This document shows, piece by piece, positions 1 to 8,423 of a DNA stretch of 35,157 bases. Within the stretch, counting starts at the first letter, position 1. Each line of letters starts with the position of its first letter. The notes below the pieces were generated by a model. It was not told the DNA's origin and did not search any database. It worked only from the letters and a program-made list of their open reading frames with translations. Made by a program: the position numbers and the translations under genes. Source of the DNA: Epibacterium ulvae. Lineage in GTDB: Bacteria; Pseudomonadota; Alphaproteobacteria; Rhodobacterales; Rhodobacteraceae. The stretch covers positions 1 to 35,157 of the forward strand of contig NZ_JAHHIR010000009.1 of the NCBI RefSeq assembly GCF_018678075.1, in the 5' to 3' direction.

Positions 1-747
1 TTCGCCAGAGTGCTCGTCCTAGATATTTGCAGGCTCTTACGGCTTCGTTTCGCGCGATAGCTCCTGCCGTGCTTGACTTCCAAAGTTGGGCATTCTTGCG
101 TGGTGCGATGATGGCTGCGGCTCCCCGAGCGGTGATCACATTGCGACATCTGCGCGTGTCATAGGCTCCGTCAGAGGTGACCGTGGCAATCTCTTGGTCG
201 GGCGGGATCTGTTCCAGAAGGTCGGGCAGCATAGGCGCATCGCCTACGTTGCTTGTCGTGACGCCAACTGCACGGACCACCAGTGTTTCCTCATCCATCT
301 CGAGGTGCAGCTTGCGCCAAAGGCGCTTCTTTGGCCCGCCATGTTTGTGCGCGTTCCACTCGCCTTCGCCTGCCCCTGCCCGGCAGGCCCATCCAAAGGA
401 TGCTGTCGAGAGGGGGCTTTGATCCCTGTCGCGTCGATGAGCAGATGCAGAGGCCCCGACCCACAACGGTAAGGAATGGTGACGTTCAGCGTCTTCTGAC
501 GCCGACACAGAGTGCTGAAGTCTGGAACTTTCCAGTCTAGCCCGGCCAGCAGCCGTAGGCTTTCGAAAAAGCCAGCCGTCTGACGAAGCGGCATGTCGAA
601 AAGCACCTTCATCGTGAGGCAGGTCTGGATCGCAGCGTCACTGAAACTCTGCTCACGACCCCGTCTTCCCGTCGGGGCCGCATGCCACGACATCTCGATG
701 TCAAACCAAATTGATAGCGAACCGCGCTGCTTCAGCGCGTCGGTCAT
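1..747 (-). pseudogene. IS5-family DDE transposase, frameshifted by a small palindromic insertion and truncated at the window edge
   Basis: Minus-strand transposase beginning at the ATG at 745-747 (MTDALKQRGSLSIWFDIEMSW). The first ~110 residues read in one frame up to the DDE-domain motif LLIDATGIK (about 418-444). The rest of the family sequence (EWNAHKHGGPKKRLWRK, then TVTSDGAYDTRRC, then the GAIARNEA region) continues in another frame down to position 1. The break is a 47-base block at 371-417 standing where about 6 bases are expected, a net gain of about 41 bases that shifts the frame. The catalytic core is therefore split and the gene should be dead unless recoded. The DDE segment is otherwise well conserved, so the lesion looks recent. 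Confidence 0.85.
371..417. repeat. Short double-palindrome insertion (REP-like) inside the transposase
   Basis: The 47-base block that breaks the transposase frame holds two adjacent perfect hairpins: CCTGCCCGGCAGG at 375-387 and CATCCAAAGGATG at 390-402. Neither belongs to the transposase family sequence. A small paired-palindrome unit inside a gene looks like a REP/MITE-type element. I saw no second copy in this window, so repetition in the genome is an inference. Confidence 0.5.
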
Positions 748-895
748 TGTGCTCGAACCAATGGCGCATCATTGACCAACTGTACGAAGGCCAGTTCCTG
801 GTCTTGTACTTCGTAGGGGGCCGACTGCTCATGCAAGACAGCTACCACACTGGATTCTTAAGATGAATCCCTAACGCCACTTGTCCAACAGAGCC

Positions 896-1796
896 GCACA
901 GCGCCAGAACCCGCAGGTATTCGGTGATCCCGCCAAGGGCGCAGACTTCAGGTTGTGCGATATCCGACCCTCGGCTTTCAGGCAATCCGGGCCAGTCCCA
1001 ACGGTTGAACTCCGCCTCGCCGCCCGAGATGCTCACCTTCAGCCCCGCGCGCAACTCGCGGTAGCCGTCGAGGTCTTCGGGAGCGATCGGCTCCTCGAAC
1101 CAATAGGCCCCAAGCTCGTCAAGCGCGCGCCCCACGTAGAAGGCATCCGAGGTGTTGTAGGCATAGTTGGCGGCGGCCATGAAGTCAAAATCGTCCCCGA
1201 CCCCGCGCCGCTTCGGCCAGTTTCACGCCATCCATTGCGCCAAGGCAGATTTTCATCTTGGTGGCGGCAAAGCCCATATCCTTGATCGCCGCGGCCTCGT
1301 CAACAAAGCGCGCCACGTGATCCTCCACGCTCTCGCGTTTGAGCATCATGCCATAGCCGTAGGAGGGCACATGGGAGCGATGCGCGCCGCCGATCAACTT
1401 GTGGATCGGCTGGCCTGTGACCTTACCCGCGATGTCCCACAACGCGACATCAACCCCGGAAAGCGCTTGCAGCGGCATCCCATTTTGCCCGAGGTCGCGC
1501 AGCAGGTTGTAGACCTTGTGCCAGATCACATCGCGATCCATCGCGTCCATGCCCAGCACCATCGACTGGATGACCTTCTCGACAATGGCCTTGTTGGCCA
1601 ACGCCACATTGCCCGGACCGAAACACTCGCCCCAGCCCGTGATGCCCTGATCGGTCTCGGCCTCCACCAGATGCGCCGTGCGCTTGGCATAATATTGCTG
1701 CGAATAGCCAAGTTCCTCGGGCATGTCGCATTGTAGCACTTGACTGGTGATCTTGAGGGCATTGGTGAGTATCACGGGTTTCAGAAAGTCCTCCAT
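896..1796 (-). pseudogene. Enolase-superfamily (mandelate racemase/muconate lactonizing type) enzyme, frameshifted and IS-truncated
   Basis: Starts at the ATG at 1794-1796, overlapping the stop of the upstream aldehyde dehydrogenase (TGATG), so it was the last gene of that operon. The N-terminal part (about 1185-1796) has family features: the AETDQGITGWGE region, the SGVDVALWDIAGK helix and a KMKI barrel strand with the catalytic-type KxK. Near 1185-1200 the frame shifts by one base. The rest of the barrel (YWFEEPIAPED, GGEAEFNRW, IAQPEVCALGGITEYL) reads in another frame to about 896, where the IS5 element cuts off the C-terminal third, including the usual catalytic His/Glu strands. The strand that normally carries the first metal-binding Asp (DAN) reads AAN, another sign of decay. 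Sugar-acid dehydratases and lactone cycloisomerases are the likely original functions; the specificity cannot be told. Confidence 0.85.
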
Positions 1797-3229
1797 CAGG
1801 TCAGCCCTCGGCTGATGCGTTTGACAACGAGGTAATCGTTGAGGGCGAGACGCGAGCAATCATGCCCGATCCCCGATTGCCCGATACCGCCATGCGGCAG
1901 GTAAATGCCGTACTTGACGCCGTTGATCTGCACCTCGCCGTAGCGCAGACGTTTGGCCACGCGCTCGGCCAGCGCCAGATCGGCGGTGAAGATGTAGGAG
2001 GCCAGACCGCCCTCCCCGCCGTCATTGGCGCGCTCCAATACGTCGTCGCGGTCATCAAAGGGGATAAGGCTCACAACGGGACCAAAGATCTCGTCCTGAT
2101 AGATCTGCATCTCGGGCGTCACTCCATCCAACACGGTGGGCGCGAGGAAATGCCCCTTCTGGAGCCCCTCGGGACGATCGCCGCCTGCACGCAGAACGGC
2201 GCCCTTCTCCACGGCGCCATCAATAAGCCCCTTCACACGGGTCCATGCGCGACCGTCGATCATCGGGCCGGTCAGGATATCCGCATCCTTGTCAAAGCCG
2301 ACCTTCGTAGCCTCGGCACGCGCCACCACCTTGTCACGGAAGACTTCATAGACCTCGCGCTCAACAAAGATGCGGTTCGGCGCGACACAGATCTGGCCCG
2401 CGTTGTTATACTTCACCGTGGTCACGATATCGGCGGCAAGATCGAGATCGGCGTCCTTATAGACCAGCACGGGCGCGTTGCCGCCCAACTCCATCGACAT
2501 CTTCTTGATCGAGGTTGCCCCCACCTTCATCAGGTGCTTGCCCGTATTGGTCGAGCCGATCAGGGTGATGAGGTCGGGGATGGTAGACGCGGCCAGCGCA
2601 TCAGAGGGCGCATAACCATCCGTCGTCAGGACGTTCACTACCCCCGCAGGCAGGCCGATCTTGTGGCACAACTCACCAACCGCATACGCCGACACAGGGG
2701 TCGTGGCTGAAGGACGGATGATGATCGGACAGCCCGCCGCCATCGCCGGCGCGATCTTGTAAGCCAGGTTGAGCAGCGGGAAGTTCCATGCCAGATAGGC
2801 CACGGCAACACCAACAGGTTCGTGGACGATGCGGTGATCATGGGTCCCTTCAAGGTCACGCAGTATCTCGTCGTGAACGCGGGCAATCTCCTCGGCGTAG
2901 AATTTGAGCGCTCGCTCCAGAAGATCGAAATCCTCCTGCGTCCCACCCCACGGCTTGCCCATCTCCTGATGGATCAGCCCGCGCAGCATCTCCTCGTTCT
3001 CGATCACCGCGTCGCGCAGTTTCAGCAGCCAGCTCTGGCGCTCGGCAACCGAGGTGGCCGCCCAACTCTCCGCCGCATCCCGCGCGGCATTCAGCGCCTT
3101 CTCCACATCATCCAACCCCGCAGCCGCAACCGTCGCCACGCATTCTTCCGTCGCTGGGTTCACCACATCGAGACAGGCCTGCCCGTCAACCAGGTCTCCG
3201 CCGATATACATCTTCTTGTGTAGGGTCAT
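1796..3229 (-). CDS. NAD(P)-dependent aldehyde dehydrogenase (ALDH superfamily)
   Basis: A 477-residue ALDH of normal length. The catalytic cysteine is C281 in NNAGQICVAPNR, the general-base glutamate is E247 in MELGGNAP, and the AWNFP oxyanion-asparagine motif is present. No signal peptide, so cytoplasmic. I chose the ATG at 3227-3229 because GGAAG lies just upstream; the in-frame GTG at 3241 lacks a site. It is 39 bases downstream of the HpaI-type aldolase and overlaps the next gene (enolase-superfamily pseudogene), so the three form an operon. Aldolase cleavage of a 2-keto-3-deoxy sugar acid gives pyruvate plus a short aldehyde, and oxidising that aldehyde (lactaldehyde, glycolaldehyde or glyceraldehyde) is the simplest role. 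Oxidation of an aldose such as 3,6-anhydrogalactose, or of 2-oxoglutarate semialdehyde, are alternatives. Substrate is inferred from context only. Confidence 0.9.
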   Translation of the reverse strand: MTLHKKMYIGGDLVDGQACLDVVNPATEECVATVAAAGLDDVEKALNAARDAAESWAATSVAERQSWLLKLRDAVIENEEMLRGLIHQEMGKPWGGTQEDFDLLERALKFYAEEIARVHDEILRDLEGTHDHRIVHEPVGVAVAYLAWNFPLLNLAYKIAPAMAAGCPIIIRPSATTPVSAYAVGELCHKIGLPAGVVNVLTTDGYAPSDALAASTIPDLITLIGSTNTGKHLMKVGATSIKKMSMELGGNAPVLVYKDADLDLAADIVTTVKYNNAGQICVAPNRIFVEREVYEVFRDKVVARAEATKVGFDKDADILTGPMIDGRAWTRVKGLIDGAVEKGAVLRAGGDRPEGLQKGHFLAPTVLDGVTPEMQIYQDEIFGPVVSLIPFDDRDDVLERANDGGEGGLASYIFTADLALAERVAKRLRYGEVQINGVKYGIYLPHGGIGQSGIGHDCSRLALNDYLVVKRISRGLT

Positions 3230-3268
3230 CGTCACTTCCACTCGCTAAAATTCAATAGTCATGCGCGC

Positions 3269-4048
3269 TTAGGCTGTCTTCACCCGCCCTTTGAGCTCGG
3301 CCAGAAGCGCATCGCTCCCGCGCGCCAAAAGGCCAGTGTCGGTCCCGCACGCGACGAAGGTGAACCCATCATCGAGAAGCTGCGCGGCCAGAGCCACGTC
3401 AGACACCAAGGTGCCCACAGGAACGCCCTTTTGGATCAAACGCTGCGCGACAGGGCGAACTTTGTCCCAAACTTCACGTGCCGTGGGCTGCCCCATCATT
3501 CCGATATCAGCGGCAATATCCGCTGGGCCAAAGAAGATTCCCGTCACCCCATCCACATCAGCGATAGCCTCTGCCTGTTCCAACGCAGCCAAGGTTTCTA
3601 GTTGCAGGAGCACAGCTGTTTCGTCCTCAACCCGCGCGGCATAATCGGAGATGCGCCCGAACTTGGTTGCGCGGGTTGCCCCCGACACGCCACGAATTCC
3701 GCGCGGCGGATAGCGTGTAGCAGAAACTGCGGCCCGTGCCTCCTCAACAGTTTGGATCATCGGGAACAAGATACCCGGCGCGCCGAGATCAAGCAGGCGC
3801 TTAACCGCCACCGCGTCATTCCATTCCACACGGACAATCGGCACTGTTTTGTAGGCGGAAAAAGCCTGAAGTTGTCCGAGTACACTAGCGTATTCGTTAT
3901 GACTGTGCTCCATATCGACTAGCGTCCAGTCGTACCCTGCCGACGCCACCACCTCTGCTGCAAAGTTGCTGCATAGAGTGACCCAAAGGCCAATCTGTTT
4001 TACTCCATCGCGCAGCGCGTGGGTGAAGCGGTTTTCAGTGTATTTCAT
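3269..4048 (-). CDS. HpcH/HpaI-family class II aldolase (2-keto-3-deoxy acid aldolase type)
   Basis: A 259-residue metal-dependent pyruvate aldolase. Residues aligning with E. coli HpaI are visible: D45/H48 in VDMEHS, R73 in VRVEW, the metal ligands E151 in LQLET and D177 in GPADIAADIG. The family cleaves 4-hydroxy-2-keto acids to pyruvate and an aldehyde; relatives act on 2-keto-3-deoxy-glucarate, -rhamnonate and 4-hydroxy-2-oxoheptanedioate. A longer open frame reaches 4192, but the family start matches the ATG at 4046-4048 (MKYTENRF). It leads an operon with ALDH and an enolase-superfamily gene, the classic trio for a non-phosphorylative sugar-acid route, and is divergent from a GntR regulator. 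No aromatic ring-cleavage genes are present, so a sugar-acid role is more likely than homoprotocatechuate degradation. Confidence 0.88.
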   Translation of the reverse strand: MKYTENRFTHALRDGVKQIGLWVTLCSNFAAEVVASAGYDWTLVDMEHSHNEYASVLGQLQAFSAYKTVPIVRVEWNDAVAVKRLLDLGAPGILFPMIQTVEEARAAVSATRYPPRGIRGVSGATRATKFGRISDYAARVEDETAVLLQLETLAALEQAEAIADVDGVTGIFFGPADIAADIGMMGQPTAREVWDKVRPVAQRLIQKGVPVGTLVSDVALAAQLLDDGFTFVACGTDTGLLARGSDALLAELKGRVKTA

Positions 4049-4209
4049 TGCGCAAATGCCTTTATGTTGTCTATGAGTAGGGATAATCACATTATCTTTT
4101 CGAAAGCTGGCGAAGTCAGCCGCTCTTGGGCTTGGATTGTGAGGGATCGCCCTATAGACATGGCGAACCCCAACCGTCGCCCCAAACAACAAAAACGTGC
4201 GAATATCCC
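4049..4209. promoter_or_regulatory. Divergent promoter region, aldolase operon / GntR regulator
   Basis: This 161-base gap separates the divergent aldolase (-) and GntR (+) starts and must hold both promoters. It contains an inverted pair TGTCTAT (4068-4074) and ATAGACA (4154-4160), 79 bases apart, which could be two half-sites for the adjacent GntR protein. I do not see a copy of the TGTCGACA-core palindrome found at the other promoters of this island. Confidence 0.4.
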
Positions 4210-4863
4210 ATGAAGCAGCCCGCCACAGGAACCGACGCTGAAAACGCTTATCTGGCGCTCAGGCAGGCCATCGTCACTGGCGATCTGCCGCCCGACCGCA
4301 AGCTCAAAATTGCGGAACTGCGCACGCAGTTCGGATTTGGGGCCGCGCCCCTGCGTGAGGCTTTGTCGCGCCTGTTTGGCGAGCGGGTTGTGGTGCAGCA
4401 CTCCAACCGTGGATTTTATGTACGAAAGGTGTCTGCGGAAGACGTCGACGACCTCGGTCGTGTGCGCATCCAACTTGAGACTGAGGCTTTGCGCGACAGC
4501 CTGCGACGCGGCGACGACGCATGGGAGGCGCAACTTGTCGCCGCCTACCATAGCTTGCGTCTGGCCGAAGAACGCGGCACGGGCAAAGACGCAATCGAGT
4601 TGCGCAACCGTGCCTTTCACGACTCGCTCGTAGCGGCGACACCGTCGCGATGGCTGCTTGACCTGCGTGAACAAGTTTACGCCCATCACGAACGCTATCG
4701 CCATCTTTCGCGCAGCCTTGGACCGAGCGGACGCAATACTCCAGCGGAACATGCGGCAATCTTTGAGGCCGCAATTGCGAGAGACATCGAGGAAACCTGC
4801 CGATTGATGGCACAGCATATCAAGCTGACCACAATCGCCGCCGTTAAGGCTATGGCACAATAA
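4210..4863 (+). CDS. GntR-family transcriptional regulator, FCD (FadR C-terminal) subfamily
   Basis: A 217-residue regulator. Residues ~10-75 form the winged helix-turn-helix (LALRQAIVTGDLPP, then LRTQFGFGAAPLREALSRL and a GFYV wing). Residues ~80-205 form the all-helical FCD ligand domain with metal-ligand-type histidines in AFHDSL, AHHERYRHL and the final AQHI helix. The start at 4210 matches the family N-terminus; the open frame to 4126 adds an unlikely leader. FCD regulators of this type usually bind small carboxylates or sugar acids and act as repressors. It is divergent from the aldolase-ALDH operon and convergent with the enolase-superfamily dehydratase, so it is the natural local regulator and the best candidate to bind the TGTCGACA-core sites at 12.9 and 17.3-17.4 kb. 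That link is inference. Confidence 0.9.
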   Translation: MKQPATGTDAENAYLALRQAIVTGDLPPDRKLKIAELRTQFGFGAAPLREALSRLFGERVVVQHSNRGFYVRKVSAEDVDDLGRVRIQLETEALRDSLRRGDDAWEAQLVAAYHSLRLAEERGTGKDAIELRNRAFHDSLVAATPSRWLLDLREQVYAHHERYRHLSRSLGPSGRNTPAEHAAIFEAAIARDIEETCRLMAQHIKLTTIAAVKAMAQ

Positions 4864-4924
4864 CTCAGCTGCAGGCCCATGACGTGGAGCAAGGAGCGGC
4901 GTTCTCACCGCTATGCCCCGCATT

Positions 4925-6058
4925 TCACGCATAGCTCGTCGCCCCATCTGGCTTGCGCATAAGCGGGCGCGACCAATGGGTATATTCTTCGGTCTTAAGC
5001 GCCTCTTCGATGATTTCGACGCCCCAACCCGGACGATCCGACCGCAATTCCAGATAGCCATCAACCGGAATATAAGGGTCCGCAATCCAAGGTACATCGT
5101 GATGCACTTTGTATTCGAGGATTTTGAAGTTGGTGCAGGCGGCTGAGAAATGAACGTTATGTGCGGTCGCTAGCGGCCCCATTGGGTTGTGCGGTGCAAC
5201 AGGCACGGAGTGGGCATCTGCCACCTCCGCAATCCGCCGCATCTCAGTCAAGCCGCCAACCACAGCAATATCAGGCTGCACAATATCCGCACCGCCCGCG
5301 CCCAGGAGCGCAAGGAACTGATGACGATTATAGAGAGCCTCCCCCGTGGCCAATGGGATATTCATCTTGGCTTTCATCTGGCCCCACGCTGGCATGTGTT
5401 CAGGGCGCAGCGGCTCTTCAAGGAAGAAGGGGTCGTAAGGTTCGATCGCACGCGCAAGGCGCACGGCGTCGATCCCCTCCATCAACACCGAGTGTGCATC
5501 GAAAGCGATTTCGAAATGCGACGGCAATCCTTCGCGCAGAGTGCGGAAATAGTCAGCTGTTGCCTCGCACACTTCCCCCCAACGGTTCTCAAACGGATGT
5601 TTGCGGTAAGGTGAAAGCTTGAACGCGGTGAAGCCAAATTCCATGTGTAGGTTGGACAGAACCTCGACGCCATTATCGGGCGCGCCGATAGCGGTGCAGT
5701 AAACGCGCACCTTGTCGCGCATATGCCCACCGAGCATCTGAAACACTGGCACCCCAATCGCCTTGGCTGCAATGTCCCATAGCGCGTGATCAACGGCGGA
5801 GAATGCTGCAAGCCCAAGCGCGCCCGGTGGGAAACGGGCGACGTGCATGAGCTTTTCATGCAGATATGTCACACGGCGCGGGTCTTCGCCCAGAAGATGC
5901 GTTGCGAAATAGTCGAGGATTGGAGCAACGGCTCGCTCTGGCCCGTGGGCATAGGTCTCGCCCCAGCCCGTAATTCCCGCGTCCGTCCTAATCGCCACGA
6001 GCACCCGAGGGCGGTCGTCAACGCGTTGCATGTAAGTTGTGATTTCTGTGATTTTCAT
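4925..6058 (-). CDS. Enolase-superfamily sugar-acid dehydratase (mandelate racemase/galactonate dehydratase-like)
   Basis: A 377-residue full-length member. It has the N-terminal capping domain (IRTDAGITGWGET; FSAVDHALWDIAAKAIG) and a barrel with lysine in FKLSPYRK, metal ligands in FDAHS, EEPLRPE and TGEALYN, then DIVQPDIAVVGG, the catalytic-type histidine in VAPHNPMGP and a glutamate in LEYK. The single-lysine strand with a late PHNPMGP histidine fits acid-sugar dehydratases such as galactonate dehydratase better than muconate cycloisomerases. It would turn an aldonate or lactone into a 2-keto-3-deoxy acid, the substrate type of the aldolase nearby. It is the last gene of the binding-protein/permease/ATPase/DMT/sulfatase operon and overlaps the sulfatase stop by four bases (ATGA). 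It is intact, whereas the enolase-superfamily gene at 896-1796 is not, so it may be the only functional dehydratase left here. Exact substrate unknown. Confidence 0.88.
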   Translation of the reverse strand: MKITEITTYMQRVDDRPRVLVAIRTDAGITGWGETYAHGPERAVAPILDYFATHLLGEDPRRVTYLHEKLMHVARFPPGALGLAAFSAVDHALWDIAAKAIGVPVFQMLGGHMRDKVRVYCTAIGAPDNGVEVLSNLHMEFGFTAFKLSPYRKHPFENRWGEVCEATADYFRTLREGLPSHFEIAFDAHSVLMEGIDAVRLARAIEPYDPFFLEEPLRPEHMPAWGQMKAKMNIPLATGEALYNRHQFLALLGAGGADIVQPDIAVVGGLTEMRRIAEVADAHSVPVAPHNPMGPLATAHNVHFSAACTNFKILEYKVHHDVPWIADPYIPVDGYLELRSDRPGWGVEIIEEALKTEEYTHWSRPLMRKPDGATSYA

Positions 6059-7482
6059 TGTTTCAACGCCGGATTTAAATGTTGCTGGTGGTCGTGTTGT
6101 TCATGTGCGGGGCGGCCGTCGATGTAACTACCAACAGGGAGTTGATAGCCGCCGTAGGCCAAGACATCGTTCTCTGTCTTCATCCAGTCGAAGAGCAGCG
6201 TCAGAAGTCGGGACTTCTCTTCTTTCAGCGCAGGATCGTCGGCACGGTTGATCCGCTCTTGCGAGTCAGTTTCGAGGTCGTACAGCTCTTCGAGGTCATG
6301 CGGACTCCATGCATATTTGTAGCGGGTCTCGCGAATGCCGCGGAATTTGAATTGCCGACCCTGATATACGTCATAGCCGTAGAACACATGGTCGCAATCC
6401 GTCGTGTCATAGCCGCGCGCTGCCTCGTCAGCGGTCAAGATGAGGGCAGCATCGCTCTTGACCAGTACGGTCGGGAAGAGATCGCGGAAGCTGACGAAGC
6501 CCTCGTTGACGGCGGCGGAGGTCTGCCCTGCGTCGCGCATCAGCATCGGGATGCGCATCACCTCCTCGTAAAAGAACGGTCCCTTGTCGAACCACCCGTG
6601 CGCACCAAGCATCTCGCCATGATCAGCGGTGAAGGTGAGGCTGGTGCTGTCGTCCAACCCGAGCGCACTCATGCGGCGGCGGAACTGGCCGAAGAGGTCG
6701 TCGATGAAGGAGCAAAAGCCGAAATAATGCTGCGCAGTGCGGCGCCAGTCCTGCTGGTCCAACCCGCGGGTGTCCTGGCAAGGCCAGTAGGACGCGCCCT
6801 GTGCCAACGGCTTCCCCTCCTCGGTGAACTGCGGCAGGAAGTTTTCCGGCACGTAATCCTCAGGCAGATCGTCATACATCGCCACCCAGTCTGCGGGCAC
6901 ATGATGCGGGAAATGCGGCCCGGGAAGCGAGACGATGAGGCAAAACGGCTTGTCCCCTTTCGACAGGGTTTCAAGCTCCTCGATCCCTTTAAGCACCCGT
7001 TTTTCGTCCAAGTGGGTGCCTTTGGTGATCGTGCCGTAGAACGGTGTTTTACGCAGTGTGGCAAATTCCAGTTCGTCATCAGGAAACAGAGATTCATCGC
7101 CGCCGTCACTCAAATATGCCTTAATTCCGCGCTCTTTCAAAGTCCCCGCGCCGAGATGCCATTTGCCGATGAAGGAGACCTCATAGCCGGCCTCCTGTAG
7201 TCGCTCGATATAGATCTTATGGCTCGGGTGCAGCTTGCCATGCGGATAGAAAGACGAGCCTTGCACATTGTCCATAGTGCCAGTCTGATGCGGCCATTTC
7301 CCTGTAAAGAGCGATGCACGCGCAGGGGTACACAACGGCACCGAAGTGAAGGTATTGACGTGGTTGGTGGACTCTTCGCGAAAGGCCTGAAGATTAGGCA
7401 GTTTACATGGATGCCCAAGCTTGTTCAGGGTATCCCAACGCCATTGGTCTGTGATGAAGAGAACAATATTTTTGGCAGTCAT
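6055..7482 (-). CDS. Type I (formylglycine-dependent) sulfatase, cytoplasmic
   Basis: A 475-residue arylsulfatase-fold enzyme. The activation motif is C51-T-P-A-R55 (CxPxR), so the cysteine would be oxidised to formylglycine by a maturation enzyme not in this window. Other landmarks: metal-site residues in the N-terminal FITDQWRWD, GKWH at 106-109, and ADHGE with metal ligands D287/H288. There is no signal peptide, which is unusual for polysaccharide sulfatases and implies it acts on a sulfated mono- or oligosaccharide already in the cytoplasm. It overlaps the DMT transporter stop upstream and the dehydratase start downstream by four bases each, placing desulfation in the same transcript as uptake and sugar-acid breakdown. 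Choline-sulfatase-like or other small sulfate esters are alternatives, but the neighbouring sugar importer and GH127 favour a carbohydrate. Confidence 0.9.
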   Translation of the reverse strand: MTAKNIVLFITDQWRWDTLNKLGHPCKLPNLQAFREESTNHVNTFTSVPLCTPARASLFTGKWPHQTGTMDNVQGSSFYPHGKLHPSHKIYIERLQEAGYEVSFIGKWHLGAGTLKERGIKAYLSDGGDESLFPDDELEFATLRKTPFYGTITKGTHLDEKRVLKGIEELETLSKGDKPFCLIVSLPGPHFPHHVPADWVAMYDDLPEDYVPENFLPQFTEEGKPLAQGASYWPCQDTRGLDQQDWRRTAQHYFGFCSFIDDLFGQFRRRMSALGLDDSTSLTFTADHGEMLGAHGWFDKGPFFYEEVMRIPMLMRDAGQTSAAVNEGFVSFRDLFPTVLVKSDAALILTADEAARGYDTTDCDHVFYGYDVYQGRQFKFRGIRETRYKYAWSPHDLEELYDLETDSQERINRADDPALKEEKSRLLTLLFDWMKTENDVLAYGGYQLPVGSYIDGRPAHEQHDHQQHLNPALKQ

Positions 7483-8423
7483 GCGATATCCTTCCGACGG
7501 GTTTCAGGAGTGGGGCGCGGGCGTTCGATCCACCAGATCACAAGCCCCGCACCGACAATGAGAAGTGTGCCAAGGACGAAGCCGAGGCCGACCACTTCAT
7601 CAAAGAAAATCAACCCCAACACGGCGGCAAAAACTACTTGGCTATAAAGGAACGGTGCCAGAACCGAGGCTGAGGCCACACGCATTCCAAACTGGATGCA
7701 GACATGGGCCAGCGTTCCCGTGACGCCCAGCCCCATAATCACGATAAAGTCGCTGGTTGAGATGGGTTGCCATACGAAAGGCTGCATGGGCACCAATGCC
7801 AGCGAACACAGCAACGGCATCAATGCCAGTGCCGGCACAAATTCAGACGACCCCGTAAGCCGCTGCGTCAGGAGCACATAGCACGCCGACCCACATGCAG
7901 CGATAAGTGGCAACAGCCAGATCAATGACAACCCTGCTCCGCCATCAAGTTGTGGGCTAATCACCACAACCACTCCCATAAACCCAAGGCACAGTGCCGT
8001 CGTGCGCCTCCACCCGATCCGTTCCTTCAAGAACACCACCGACAAAAGCGTTACGATCAGGGGACTAAGGAACAAGATCACAGTCGCCTGTGAAAGCGGG
8101 ATCACCGAAATGGCCACATGGAATGCCAACGAGCCGCCGACCAGTGTCAGCGCGCGCGCCACCTGTAGAGGAAATTGCGCCGTAACATATATCGAACGAT
8201 GCCCCGTGGACGTCAGATACAGGGCCACAAAAATAGCATGCCAGCCATACCGTAGAAATGAGATTTGGAACGGTGACAGGCGCGCGGTCATCTCTTTTAC
8301 CGTCGCGTCTTGAACCGCCAGAAAACCGCCAGCAAGGACGATTAGGCCGATGCCGATCAGCATCGTGCGCGATGCGGGGGCGACCGATGACGCCCCCGCT
8401 GTTGTTTCAGGTACGCAGGTCAA
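7479..8423 (-). CDS. EamA/DMT-superfamily transporter
   Basis: A 314-residue membrane protein with about ten hydrophobic helices in two EamA halves (about 20-150 and 165-300) and a basic C-terminal tail. DMT proteins of this kind export or import small metabolites; substrate cannot be predicted. The first codon is TTG at 8423, overlapping the stop of the upstream ATPase gene (TTGA). An in-frame ATG at 8363, right before the first helix, is the alternative start. It lies between the ABC ATPase and the sulfatase with overlaps on both sides, so it is made together with the desulfation step. It could move out a by-product such as sulfite/sulfate or an acid, or provide a second uptake route. Both ideas are speculation from position. 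Confidence 0.85.
   Translation of the reverse strand: MTCVPETTAGASSVAPASRTMLIGIGLIVLAGGFLAVQDATVKEMTARLSPFQISFLRYGWHAIFVALYLTSTGHRSIYVTAQFPLQVARALTLVGGSLAFHVAISVIPLSQATVILFLSPLIVTLLSVVFLKERIGWRRTTALCLGFMGVVVVISPQLDGGAGLSLIWLLPLIAACGSACYVLLTQRLTGSSEFVPALALMPLLCSLALVPMQPFVWQPISTSDFIVIMGLGVTGTLAHVCIQFGMRVASASVLAPFLYSQVVFAAVLGLIFFDEVVGLGFVLGTLLIVGAGLVIWWIERPRPTPETRRKDIA

Larger units (their letters stand above)
1..895 (-). mobile_element. IS5-family insertion sequence, right part, cut by window edge
   Basis: The element carries the broken transposase at 1-747 and ends near 895. There, read on the minus strand, the sequence begins GGCTCTGTTGGACAAG, which resembles the GGNTCTGTT-type ends of IS5-family elements. 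The end falls inside the coding region of an enolase-superfamily gene, whose product loses family similarity just there, so the element probably inserted into that gene. The other end is outside the window, so the target duplication and full length cannot be checked. Confidence 0.7.

Noticed and set aside
1862-2710. 282-codon plus-strand open frame opposite the aldehyde dehydrogenase
   Set aside because: It shadows a clear ALDH, has a His/Arg-rich composition typical of antisense frames, and has no ribosome site.
4895-4912. Small hairpin between the converging GntR and dehydratase genes
   Set aside because: The stem is only five base pairs with an eight-base loop and no U run on either strand, too weak to call a terminator.
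4087-5097. 336-codon minus-strand open frame across the GntR gene
   Set aside because: It runs antisense through the helix-turn-helix and FCD domains and into the dehydratase end, with no domain of its own.
6079-7200. 373-codon plus-strand open frame opposite the sulfatase
   Set aside because: It is antisense to a well-supported sulfatase with intact motifs and shows no recognisable domain. Long antisense frames are common in high-GC DNA.
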